Source of the DNA: Pseudomonas sp. SDI | GTDB lineage: Bacteria > Pseudomonadota > Gammaproteobacteria > Pseudomonadales > Pseudomonadaceae | Reading direction: 5' to 3' | Assembly (NCBI RefSeq): GCF_003105155.1 | Contig: NZ_QETK01000008.1 | Coordinates: 112,586-176,585, forward strand | DNA: 64,000 nt | Part shown: positions 35,151 through 43,386 of the stretch, piece by piece | How positions within the stretch are numbered: the stretch's first letter is position 1 | How the letters are laid out: the number at the start of each line of letters is the position of its first letter | Notes under the pieces: model-generated | Databases searched by the model: none | The model's input: only the letters and a program-made list of their open reading frames with translations | Told to the model about the DNA's origin: nothing | Position numbers and translations under genes: made by a program

Positions 35151-35984
35151 ATGAAGTGCAATCGCCCGTTGGGCGCCGGGCTCGGCCTCAAGGCCGAGCA
35201 TTATGCTCAAGCCCTGGCCTGTGATGCTGTCGGCCTGTGGTTCGAGGTGCACCCGGAAAACTACATGGTCGGCGGCCCGCGCCTTGCCTGGCTGGAACGA
35301 ATGGCCGAGTGCCATCCGCTGTCGCTGCACGGCGTTGCCCTGTCACTGGCCGCGGACCGCGAGCCGGACAGCGCGCATCTGCAGCGCTTGCGGGCGCTGA
35401 TCGAGCGGGTCCAGCCGGTGCTGGTGTCTGAGCACCTGGCCTGGTCGTCCTGGCGGGGCCAGTACCACCCCGATCTCTTGCCCTTCCCGCGCAGCAACCA
35501 GGCGCTGCGCCGGATTACCGACAACATCCAGCGTACCCAGGAAGCGCTCGGGCGCTGTATCGCCATCGAGAACCCAAGCCACTACCTGCAGCTGGACGGG
35601 CATGACTGGGACGAAATCGAATTCCTCGGCGAGCTGACACGCCGCACCGGTTGCCGTCTGCTGCTGGACGTCAACAACGTCCACGTCAGCGCGCACAACC
35701 TGGGCTTCAGCGCCACCGACTACCTCGACCGCTTCCCTGCCGCCGCCATCAGCGAAGTGCACCTGGCCGGGCACAGCCACGACGACCAGGGGGCCCTGCT
35801 GATCGATTCCCACGACAGTGCCATCGCCGAGCCGGTGTGGGCGCTGTACCGCCACCTGATCGCCCGCGTCGGCCCGCGGCCGACGCTGATCGAACGCGAC
35901 GGCAACCTGCCTGCATTCACCGATCTGCTGGCCGAACGCGCCATCGCCCAGGTAACCCTGGAACCGCCAGAGGACCTGTCATGA
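35151..35984 (+). CDS. bufB: MNIO-family RiPP-modifying enzyme BufB (DUF692)
   Basis: A 277-residue TIM-barrel enzyme of the DUF692/MNIO family. Likely iron ligands lie in [39 protein letters not shown] and EVHLAGHS. It uses a multinuclear iron site and O2 to oxidise cysteines of the precursor. The start has GGAGG just upstream. The stop overlaps the bufC start (ATGA), consistent with a BufB-BufC complex. Confidence 0.92.
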   Translation: MKCNRPLGAGLGLKAEHYAQALACDAVGLWFEVHPENYMVGGPRLAWLERMAECHPLSLHGVALSLAADREPDSAHLQRLRALIERVQPVLVSEHLAWSSWRGQYHPDLLPFPRSNQALRRITDNIQRTQEALGRCIAIENPSHYLQLDGHDWDEIEFLGELTRRTGCRLLLDVNNVHVSAHNLGFSATDYLDRFPAAAISEVHLAGHSHDDQGALLIDSHDSAIAEPVWALYRHLIARVGPRPTLIERDGNLPAFTDLLAERAIAQVTLEPPEDLS

Positions 35985-36736
35985 AGCTAACCCTTGGCGA
36001 ATTTCAAGATGCCTTCGTCGACGCACTCTATCTGCGCCCTGCGCCGCAACTGGAAGCGCTGACCGCCCAGCCGGCGTTTGCGGTTTACCGCAATACCGTG
36101 CTGTCTGGCGCAGTCGAGGCACTGCGGGACAACTTCCCCAGCGTCGAGACGCTGGTCGGTCCGGGCTGGATGCACGACGTGGCAGCAGCCTATGTGCACC
36201 GGCAACCACCGTGCGATGCCCGACTGATCAACTACGGCGCAGGTTTTCCGGCGTTTCTGGAGGAAATGCAAAGCCACCATGGGCTGACGTACCTGGCCGA
36301 TGTCGCACGCCTGGATTTCTATTGGTGCGAGGTGTTCAGCGCCCCCATCACGGCGTACCTGAGTTTGACCGACCTGGCCGGCATGACCGCTGCCGACCTG
36401 ACCCACAGCCACTTGCGCCCACGTCCGAGCGCACGCTGGCAATGGTTCGACGCACATCCGGCGTTCAGCCTGTGGCGCTGCAGCCGGGCCGGCCAGCCCT
36501 GGTCGCCGGCACAGCCCTGGGTGGCCGAAGGCGCCCTGCTGAGCGGCGACACCGACGGTGTAAGTCATCAGCCCCTGGAGCCTGGCGGCTGCACCTTCCT
36601 CGATGCCTGTGCGGCAGGGTACTCGCTGGAGGCAGCCTCGCACCTCGCCGAACAACGCCAGCCCGACCTCGACTTCAGCGACCTGCTCGGCCGGCTGTTG
36701 CAGGCACGGGTTTTTCTCCCCCTCACCTACGATTGA
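35981..36736 (+). CDS. bufC: BufC, DUF2063-family partner protein
   Basis: A 251-residue protein with the N-terminal DUF2063 region ([13 protein letters not shown], then [28 protein letters not shown]). Such proteins help present the RiPP precursor to the MNIO enzyme. It is translationally coupled to bufB and 10 bases before the DoxX gene. It has no catalytic motif of its own. Confidence 0.9.
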   Translation: MKLTLGEFQDAFVDALYLRPAPQLEALTAQPAFAVYRNTVLSGAVEALRDNFPSVETLVGPGWMHDVAAAYVHRQPPCDARLINYGAGFPAFLEEMQSHHGLTYLADVARLDFYWCEVFSAPITAYLSLTDLAGMTAADLTHSHLRPRPSARWQWFDAHPAFSLWRCSRAGQPWSPAQPWVAEGALLSGDTDGVSHQPLEPGGCTFLDACAAGYSLEAASHLAEQRQPDLDFSDLLGRLLQARVFLPLTYD

Positions 36737-36746
36737 AGGAATGGCC

Positions 36747-37214
36747 ATGGACACCCTCCACACCGACGCCAGCACACACGGCCTGCGCCACTACTACAAC
36801 CGCCTGGCTGCGCACCTGCAGTCGGGTGTGAGCGACAGCCTGCTGTACCTGGTCGCTCGGCTGGGTATTGCCTCGATCTTCTTTCTTTCCGGGCGCACCA
36901 AGGTCGAGGGCCTGCTGAGCATCACCCCCAGCACCTATGAACTGTTCCAGACCGAATTTGCCCTGCCGCTGGTTTCGCCCTGGCTCGCCGCACACCTGGC
37001 GACCTATGCCGAACACCTGTTCCCGCTGCTGCTGGTGCTTGGCCTGTTTACCCGCTTGTCGGCCCTGGCCTTGCTGGGCATGACCACCGTGATCGAGGTG
37101 TTCGTCTACCCCGATGCCTGGCCTACTCATCTGTCATGGGCCGGCCTGCTTCTGCTGCTGGTCGCGCGGGGTGCGGGGGGCTGGTCACTGGACCGGCTGT
37201 GGCGCCTGCGCTGA
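36747..37214 (+). CDS. bufD: DoxX-family membrane protein of the bufferin operon
   Basis: A DoxX-like inner-membrane protein of about 155 residues with four hydrophobic segments ([17 protein letters not shown] opens the first). DoxX proteins often end bufferin operons and may supply redox equivalents. Two ATGs are possible: 36741 directly abuts GAAGGA, while 36747 has a 6-base spacing and is preferred. Confidence 0.85.
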   Translation: MDTLHTDASTHGLRHYYNRLAAHLQSGVSDSLLYLVARLGIASIFFLSGRTKVEGLLSITPSTYELFQTEFALPLVSPWLAAHLATYAEHLFPLLLVLGLFTRLSALALLGMTTVIEVFVYPDAWPTHLSWAGLLLLLVARGAGGWSLDRLWRLR

Positions 37215-37229
37215 ACGCCCCGCTAGACG

Positions 37230-38858
37230 CTACTCACCCGGCGGCGCATCGGCCTCGCGGGCTGGCGCCGGGTACCACTTCTCGCGTGGCACCCACTTGG
37301 CCTGTGCCGGGTCACCGAGGTAGTGCGGCGACATGATCTGCACGCCGTATTCGTTGAACACGTCCTGGATGTTGGCGTGCAGCAGGCTCAACAACTCCGC
37401 CCGCGGCCGCGGCTCGCTGGGCACAGCCTGTGCCACCAGGCGGTACTCAGGGTAAAAGTCCGATAGCCCGGTCTGAAAAACCTGCGGTTTGGGCTTATCA
37501 AGAATACCCTCGGTGCGCCGTGCCGCTTCTACCAGCATTGCCTCGACCTGCCGCCAGGGCGTGTCATAACCGATGGTGACCACGGTATCGACAACATAGC
37601 CGTGCCCCTGCACCGCGCGTGAATAGTTGCGTGTCACCGAGCCGGTAATCAGCGAGTTGGGCAAGGTCAGCACCTCGCCCAGGCCGGTGCGGATGGTGGT
37701 GTTGAACATACCGACTTCGGTCACTGTGCCCTCGTTGTCGCCCACACGCACGTATTCGCCTGCCTTCAGCGTGCGCGAATAGGTCAGGATCAACCCGGCT
37801 GCGGCCTGCCCCACCACACTGGATGCCCCCAGCGAAATCATCAACCCAAGCAACACCGACAACCCCTTGAACGCATCGGTGCCGGAGCCGGGCAGGTACG
37901 GATAGGCCATCACCAGGGCGAACAGCCAGATCGCCAGCGAAGTCAGGCGTGCAGTCGGTTGCAGGGTTTCCTCGGTCAACCACTTCAGGGTGCCGGGGCG
38001 TGCAATGCGTTCCAGCAGGCGCCGGCTGAAGCCACTGATGCCACGGGCAATGAAGAAAATCGTGATGGCTACGGCCATTCCGGGGATAGCGTTGAGGATG
38101 CCGTCGAGCAGGTAGCGTAGCAAGTCGAGCAGATGCACATTGAGGCGCTCGCCCCACGGCCTGGTATAGGGAAATTGCGACAACACGTAGCTGACCCATT
38201 GGTAACTCAACAGCAGCACCAGCAGCCAGTACACCAAGCGCAGCAGGCGGTCGATAAGCATGTACACGTAGTGGATATCGAGCAGCGGCATCTGGCCGAC
38301 CCGCAGCTGATGGGCGCGCTCGCGCATCAGTTGCAGCAACGGCCCACGCAGCTTGCGCCGCGCCAGGTTGGCGCCCTTGATCAGCGCAACGTAGAGCAGC
38401 GTGGCGATGACCGAGAAGCCCAGTGCCTTGAGCAGAAAATGCAGGTTGCGCGCTTCGCCGGTCTCGTCGACCACCTGGCGCAAGACCGTTGCGGCCTGCT
38501 CGGCGGCCGCCCGGGTATCGCCGCCCTCCAGCCCAATGTCGCGCGGGGCGACGATAAAGGCTCGGCGCCCGCCCAGCAGCACCAGATGGCTATTGAGCAC
38601 CGGCTCGACGCTAACGTTCAGCACCTCACTGCCGCGCAAGGCCTCGGTGATCACCGCAGTGGCCCGCTGCGTCCGCGCCGCCGGGGTTTCGCCGAGCAGG
38701 GTCGCGTGGAAGGTAAAGATACTACGGTTGGCGATGCGAAGCTCGGCGGGTTCGGCGGGGATGCCGTCGGCGACGCTGACTGCGGCCTCGCTGCCCAGGC
38801 CCAGCGTTGGCAATACGCTGAACAGTATCAGCAGTGCGCAGCAAAGGTGTCTCATCAT
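37230..38858 (-). CDS. MscS-family mechanosensitive channel
   Basis: A 542-residue protein with a signal peptide, a periplasmic N-terminal domain, several membrane helices and a C-terminal MscS core. The pore helix region is SLGASSVVGQAAAGLILTYSRTLKAGEYVRVGDNEGTV, followed by LPNSLITGSVTRNYSR. It is larger than E. coli MscS and similar to YbdG/YnaI-type or periplasmic-domain members. Start codons at 38861, 38858 and 38855 are all in frame. It converges on the DoxX gene. Confidence 0.88.
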   Translation of the reverse strand: MMRHLCCALLILFSVLPTLGLGSEAAVSVADGIPAEPAELRIANRSIFTFHATLLGETPAARTQRATAVITEALRGSEVLNVSVEPVLNSHLVLLGGRRAFIVAPRDIGLEGGDTRAAAEQAATVLRQVVDETGEARNLHFLLKALGFSVIATLLYVALIKGANLARRKLRGPLLQLMRERAHQLRVGQMPLLDIHYVYMLIDRLLRLVYWLLVLLLSYQWVSYVLSQFPYTRPWGERLNVHLLDLLRYLLDGILNAIPGMAVAITIFFIARGISGFSRRLLERIARPGTLKWLTEETLQPTARLTSLAIWLFALVMAYPYLPGSGTDAFKGLSVLLGLMISLGASSVVGQAAAGLILTYSRTLKAGEYVRVGDNEGTVTEVGMFNTTIRTGLGEVLTLPNSLITGSVTRNYSRAVQGHGYVVDTVVTIGYDTPWRQVEAMLVEAARRTEGILDKPKPQVFQTGLSDFYPEYRLVAQAVPSEPRPRAELLSLLHANIQDVFNEYGVQIMSPHYLGDPAQAKWVPREKWYPAPAREADAPPGE

Positions 38859-39038
38859 CAAGCTCCATGACCGGTGGGGTGACCGGGTGCTTGTAGTGAT
38901 AGCACAGGGTGCCGCAGGTGACGCTGAAGATGGCTATCTTGCGCAATTAGTTTGACTTGCCGCCATGGCTGAACGCTGGGAGCAGAGGTTCTGGTATACA
39001 GGTACCCCTGATTCCCGCTGACGCCACGGACGACAACC

Positions 39039-39488
39039 ATGCAGATACGCCAAATGACCCACAACGACCTGCCCAGCGCCAGCGCCCTGTGCCTGGAAAC
39101 GTTCATGCAGGCGGTTGCGCCCTCTCTGTCTGCGCAGGGCGTGGCCAGCTTCGCAAAGGTAGCCGCGCAGGCAGCGTTTGCCGAACGCATGAAGGGCGAC
39201 AACCTGATGTTGGTGTGTGTTGCCGAGGGGGCCATTAGAGGGATGGTCGAATTCAAGGGCAGGTGTCATGTCGCGATGCTTTTTGTGGCACCGAGCTGGC
39301 AGCACCGGGGCATAGGCAAGCACCTGGTCGATGCGGCGCTGGAGCACGCCAGGGCCGACGTAGTGACGGTCAGGGCGTCTTTGTCTGCAGTGGCCGCGTA
39401 CCAGCGCTACGGGTTCGTGTTGTCTGGAGAGGTGGGCGAGTTTGCCGGGCTGGTGTACCAGCCCATGGAGAAGCGGCTGCACATCTGA
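39039..39488 (+). CDS. GNAT N-acetyltransferase
   Basis: A 149-residue single-domain acetyltransferase with the acetyl-CoA loop QHRGIGKHLVDAALEHA and the common C-terminal ASLSAVAAYQRYGFV motif. The substrate is unknown. It stands at the left edge of the accessory stretch. Confidence 0.85.
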   Translation: MQIRQMTHNDLPSASALCLETFMQAVAPSLSAQGVASFAKVAAQAAFAERMKGDNLMLVCVAEGAIRGMVEFKGRCHVAMLFVAPSWQHRGIGKHLVDAALEHARADVVTVRASLSAVAAYQRYGFVLSGEVGEFAGLVYQPMEKRLHI

Positions 39489-39511
39489 GTAACGGAATGT
39501 TGGCCCTGAAT

Positions 39512-39556
39512 GACCAGTTTCGACCCAATGCAGCCGTTCGGCATGTGGCTAAAATC
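39512..39556 (-). repeat. dispersed degenerate repeat, copy B
   Basis: Read on the minus strand it contains CATTGGGTCGAAACTGGTCAT, related to the copies at 39972 and 41858, which share TGGGTCGAAA followed by a GGTC element. Such sequences are scattered as non-coding debris in Pseudomonas genomes. Confidence 0.45.
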
Positions 39557-39591
39557 GACAAGAATAGACGGCCACCCATAAGTGAGAATTG

Positions 39592-39945
39592 ATGTTTACG
39601 TGCCCATGCTGCGGATATGCCGTCTTCGAGGAACACACGGGATCATACGGAATTTGCCCAATTTGTTTCTGGGAGGATGACGTGTTCCAACTCTACTACC
39701 CTCACCAGGTGAGTGGCCCGAATAGATGTAGTTTGATTGAGGCGCAGGTGAACTTCGTCCAATTCGGTGCCTGCGAGCGAACCATGTCGAAGAATGTGCG
39801 AGTGGCTAGCGATAGCGATGTGCGTGATGGCGAGTGGTTCCCGCTCTGGGCTCGCCGAGTTGCCATTCCAGATCCCGACTCCGACAACCAGCATCCTCAA
39901 CACATGAAGTCGAAGTACGACCTCTACTATTGGCTGCGGACCTAG
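39592..39945 (+). CDS. CPCC-family cysteine-rich protein
   Basis: A 117-residue protein beginning MFTCPCCGYAVFEE, followed by GICPICFWEDDVFQL. The two Cys pairs are likely to bind one zinc. CPCC proteins are widespread next to polymorphic toxins and may be immunity or accessory proteins, but the role is not established. The C-terminus (KSKYDLYYWLRT) is well formed, so the gene looks intact. It lies in a lower-GC patch. Confidence 0.82.
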   Translation: MFTCPCCGYAVFEEHTGSYGICPICFWEDDVFQLYYPHQVSGPNRCSLIEAQVNFVQFGACERTMSKNVRVASDSDVRDGEWFPLWARRVAIPDPDSDNQHPQHMKSKYDLYYWLRT

Positions 39946-39971
39946 CAGCGCGAAATGGCGTACTAGGTCCG

Positions 39972-40036
39972 CAATGGGTCGAAAGCTGCCGGTCGTGGAT
40001 GACCGCTACCGATCCAGAGCAGACCTTCGGGGAGGG
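39972..40036 (+). repeat. dispersed degenerate repeat, copy A
   Basis: Contains AATGGGTCGAAAGCTGCCGG, then TCGTGGATGACCGCTACCG. It shares the TGGGTCGAAA core, the CGGTCGT word and a following GACCGC with the copy at 41858. Confidence 0.5.
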
Positions 40037-40216
40037 CAAAAGCGGCCCTCCAGAAGAGTTATATTAATTGCCGACGCGAACGTCCAAGCTTTTACGGTAA
40101 CGCTTTGTTCTAATTATCCGTATCTTGACCGCCATAAATATTATTACGCGAGATCAATGATGTCTGCGAGCATTGGATACCGCACTAATGCAATGCAACC
40201 TCCAGCGATTGCGCCA

Positions 40217-40486
40217 CTATATAGGCTCCAAATATTCTATGACGACCTCTCCACCAATGTAAGGGCCGTCACTACTACAATCCATTGCCGGCTCGTCAAA
40301 ATCAACCCACGCACTGATGATAACTCTTCCTTTACCGGCAATAGCTCGCTGAGCACTAGTGAATTCCACTTCGTCACCCAAGGCTTCTCTTACAAATTCT
40401 GCTGGTAACGAAACCATTCCAACTGCGCCATTCGGCCACCACAAGTGGGGCTTAACTTTTACTCTATCACCATCTTTAAACTTCAT
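40217..40486 (-). CDS. small orphan protein, SH3/KOW-like
   Basis: An 89-residue acidic protein beginning MKFKDGDRVKVKPHLWWPNG and ending GPYIGGEVVIEYLEP. The opening GDRVKVK and the short beta strands suggest a small SH3-like barrel. The gene is AT-rich compared with its surroundings, which suggests transfer. It may be an orphan immunity protein, but nothing in the sequence proves that. Confidence 0.6.
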   Translation of the reverse strand: MKFKDGDRVKVKPHLWWPNGAVGMVSLPAEFVREALGDEVEFTSAQRAIAGKGRVIISAWVDFDEPAMDCSSDGPYIGGEVVIEYLEPI

Positions 40487-40774
40487 TTATCTTGACCCAT
40501 GCTGCCGACTTTAATTTTCCATTTGCCGTTCGGTTAAGAGGCTGGCCTTAACCCGTCCAGTGAGCACAGCGAACGATTTTAGCGCATTTTTATATCTTGC
40601 TGTTTTCCACTAATCTTTCTGGTCAAAAATGGTGCACATGAGGGCGAGCCCATGCAATTCCCCACCGGTGATCCGAAAATGGCGGAAAGAAAATTCTGAC
40701 GCTCTGAGGAATCCGTTCAACGTATCTGGTCAAGTCCAATGTAAAAGTGTGGCCAGGTAAGGTGCAATTTCCCA
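40487..40774. other. low-GC spacer without a supported gene
   Basis: Only short frames are present, including a 60-codon one on the minus strand (40623-40805) without a ribosome binding site. Composition varies sharply. This looks like accessory debris. Confidence 0.4.
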
Positions 40775-41217
40775 CTAGAGCGTCGGTAGCCGGTTCAACG
40801 CACAATTGCGCTCCATTTTCGGCTCATCGGCCATGGGGACGCGCGCGTCCGAATCGACATTGAATATGTCAATGTAACAACCGCTCAGCGCGCCCGGGCT
40901 GTCGACAATTCCTCCTTTGATCACGTAACGTGCGCTCGGCGCAAATTCACTGACAAACGCTATGCGGCACGAGCGCTTGGCATTGGCCGCGCCGCGCATC
41001 ACCAAGTGCAGCGGCTGGCCGGCTTCAATCGAAAAAAGCCCTCCGGCGTCGATACGTTCTTATGAACGGAAACCAACTGCTCTCCCTGGGTCAAGCACTG
41101 GCCGCTCCTGGCCGTTAGCTGCTCGTGGTGACAGGCAGAAACCGGCCAATTGCGATCATTCAGGTGCATAGGAAAGTAGAGACGACTTGGGGCGAACGAA
41201 TAGCTGACCCCGAGTCG
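40775..41217 (-). pseudogene. frameshifted hypothetical gene
   Basis: One frame encodes FPMHLNDRNWPVSACHHEQL down to QGEQLVSVHK near 41063. The next frame takes over with ERIDAGGLFSIEAGQPLHLV and runs through SCRIAFVSEFAPSARYVIKGG to a stop at 40775. The join is smooth, as if one base were lost or gained. No intact start was identified. The family is not recognised. Confidence 0.45.
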
Positions 41218-41224
41218 CAAAGTA

Positions 41225-41840
41225 CTAGGCAGAGAAACCACCATCAATCGTCAAGCTGGCCCCGGTGATGTAGCCTGCTTCCGGACCAGACAGGTAGGCG
41301 ACAAAGCCGGCAATTTCCTCTGCCTTGCCATAGCGATCCAGTGCCATCAGACCTTTCAGGTACTCAGCACCCTCGCCATCGGCCGGGTTCATTTCGGTGT
41401 CCACCGGACCGGGTTGCACGTTGTTAACGGTGATACAGCGCGGGCCCAGGTCGCGGGCCATGCCTTTGGCCAAGCCGACTAACGCCGATTTGCTCATGGC
41501 GTACACTGCCCCGCCGGCAACCGGGATGCGCTCGGCGTTGGTGCTGTCGATATTGATGATGCGCCCGCCATCGACCATGTGCTTGGCAGCTTCCTGGCTG
41601 GCGACGAATACACTGCGCACGTTGACCGCTAGGGTATGGTCAAGCTGCTCCAGGGTGAGTTCCTCGGTGCTAGCCCAGGCCAGCACGCCGGCGTTGTTAA
41701 CTAAAATATCCAGGCCGCCGAAGTGCTCGACGGCCGCGCGAATGGCCTGCTGCACGGCTGCCGCATCAGCACTATCGGCCTTGAGCGCAAGGGCCTTACC
41801 ACTAGCGGCAATCACTTCACTGGCCAAAACAGCGGTTAAG
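41225..41840 (-). pseudogene. 5'-truncated SDR oxidoreductase
   Basis: The frame (up to 41884) encodes the middle and end of an FabG-like SDR: LDILVNNAGV, IINIDSTNAE, VYAMSKSALVGLAKG (Tyr-x3-Lys) and TGASLTIDGGF. The N-terminal strand with TGxxxGIG is missing. Homology appears to begin at LTAVLASEVIAASGKALAL, and the residues before it are unrelated and derive from a dispersed repeat. Without the nucleotide-binding loop the protein cannot be a working SDR, so I call it a pseudogene. Confidence 0.7.
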
Positions 41841-41857
41841 TCAGAATTATGGGGGGC

Positions 41858-41900
41858 CATTCTGGGTCGAAAACGGTCGTCCACGACCGCCAGCTATCGG
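41858..41900 (+). repeat. dispersed degenerate repeat, copy C
   Basis: Contains CTGGGTCGAAAACGGTCGTC then CACGACCGCCAGCTATCGG. It resembles the copy at 39972 and sits exactly where the SDR gene loses its 5' part. Confidence 0.5.
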
Positions 41901-41975
41901 CCTGTAGCGGCCGCTCGACGCCGCCGGTACGCCAGCAATGCCCTTGATTGTCGTATTACCGCCGCCGAGGCAGGT

Positions 41976-42305
41976 TCAGGCCTCATCGTCCTTGGGGAAA
42001 TGCCGGCAACTCTTGCGCGCCGCCATCTGCTCGGCCGTTGGGCGGTCGTCGACGAACACCGGCGGGCGGTCGCTGTAGATTTCCAGAAACCCCCAATGCA
42101 GGTCGGCTTCGTTCTGGCCTGGCTGGGGTGGTCGAAGCCACCAGACTTCTCGGCTGATCAAGGCCATGGCATGTTCCTCGTCAAGCGGCAACCACTTCAC
42201 TATAGCCAGTACTGCCATGACGGCTGCGCAGCTGATATTTCTGCCAGTTTCGTCCCCACCCGCGTTGCAGTAGAACTCAACCAGTGAGACCCCGTCCCCC
42301 AGCAA
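41976..42305 (-). CDS. hypothetical protein
   Basis: A frame of up to 109 residues. The last 60 (MALISREVWWLRPPQPGQ onwards, ending RKSCRHFPKDDEA) look like a real protein, so translation may begin at the ATG near 42167 rather than at 42305. It is divergent from the Rhs gene. No family is recognised. Confidence 0.4.
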   Translation of the reverse strand: MLGDGVSLVEFYCNAGGDETGRNISCAAVMAVLAIVKWLPLDEEHAMALISREVWWLRPPQPGQNEADLHWGFLEIYSDRPPVFVDDRPTAEQMAARKSCRHFPKDDEA

Positions 42306-42317
42306 GGTGGCCCAACC

Positions 42318-43367
42318 ATGCCCGAGCGCTCCCCCTCATGCCTGAGCAGCTATCGATTCGACTCGCTGGACCGCATCGCCGTCTGTACCCGCGCCAAGCA
42401 AAACGACTCACGACGTTTCTATCTCGGCGAGCGTCTGAGCAGCGAAGTTCAAGGCGAAGCAGGCATGACACTGCCGCGTCATGCGCACTACCTGCTTGGA
42501 CAATGCAGCTATCCGGCGGCGCCAGCCGGCACAGCGCTGCTGGCAACAGACCCGCACGGCACACTACTGGCCGCGCTAGTCGGGCAACAACCGGTTTCGG
42601 CACGCATCGGCCCCTATGGGGAGTCGCCAACACGCAACGACCTGCCCGGGTTCTGCGGCGAGCATGCCGAACCTGTGACCGGCCACTACCTGCTCGGCAG
42701 CTATCGAGCATTGATCCCGGCGCTGGGACGCTTCAATCAACCGGACAGCTTCAGCCCTTTCGGTGACGGCGGCCTCAACCCCTATGCCTATTGCCTCGGC
42801 GACCCGATCAACCGAATCGATCCGAGCGGCCATAACGGGCTGTTCAGTATGATGTCGCGCCTGTTCAAAGGCGTGCCACGCAACGCCATTGGAGCGGCGG
42901 AGCCGCAGTACAGGGTTCATGTCAAACGCATCGGTAAACCTGAACAGTTGACCGAAGGTGTGCATTACTTCAGCGATACGTACAAGGGCAGGCCGCGCCT
43001 CAATGTGATGGGGCACGGTGACTCCCGCGTACCCGGCATACCGGCAAAAATGGAGTCTGGCACAGATTATCTGTCGCCGCGTAAATTGACCGAGCTATTG
43101 GAGCAGCGGGTAAATTTTGACGATTTCGCCAGTGTGCGTACGCTAATGTGCAATTCGGCCAACGGCTTTGCCCAGAAAATGGCCGATCTAGTGCAGCTTC
43201 CTGTAAAGGGCTACAAGGGCGAAGTCCATGCGCTGAAGTTCGGCAGAACCCTCGAATATATCCGCCGCTTCGAAGTATTCAAACCAGCACCGAACTCTGA
43301 CTTTGCCTACAAGTCAGTGTACTTCAACCCACGGACCACGCCCCGCCCCTCCGCCCTGCTCAGGTAA
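42318..43367 (+). CDS. compact Rhs-core protein with possible caspase/C80-like C-terminal domain
   Basis: A 349-residue protein. Residues 1-172 match the shortened Rhs core of stand-alone Pseudomonas Rhs proteins, ending LGRFNQPDSFSPFGDGGLNPYAYCLGDPINRIDPSGH. The variable part (173-349) contains NVMGHGDS with His233 and TLMCNSANGFAQKMADL with Cys278. That His and Cys arrangement resembles the CHAT/C80 or Stv-like cysteine protease fold, so the C-terminus may be a toxin or adhesin domain. AAGGTGG precedes the ATG. No VgrG, secretion gene or proven immunity gene is adjacent. Confidence 0.78.
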   Translation: MPERSPSCLSSYRFDSLDRIAVCTRAKQNDSRRFYLGERLSSEVQGEAGMTLPRHAHYLLGQCSYPAAPAGTALLATDPHGTLLAALVGQQPVSARIGPYGESPTRNDLPGFCGEHAEPVTGHYLLGSYRALIPALGRFNQPDSFSPFGDGGLNPYAYCLGDPINRIDPSGHNGLFSMMSRLFKGVPRNAIGAAEPQYRVHVKRIGKPEQLTEGVHYFSDTYKGRPRLNVMGHGDSRVPGIPAKMESGTDYLSPRKLTELLEQRVNFDDFASVRTLMCNSANGFAQKMADLVQLPVKGYKGEVHALKFGRTLEYIRRFEVFKPAPNSDFAYKSVYFNPRTTPRPSALLR

Positions 43368-43386
43368 ACAGCCTGTCACGCCACAG

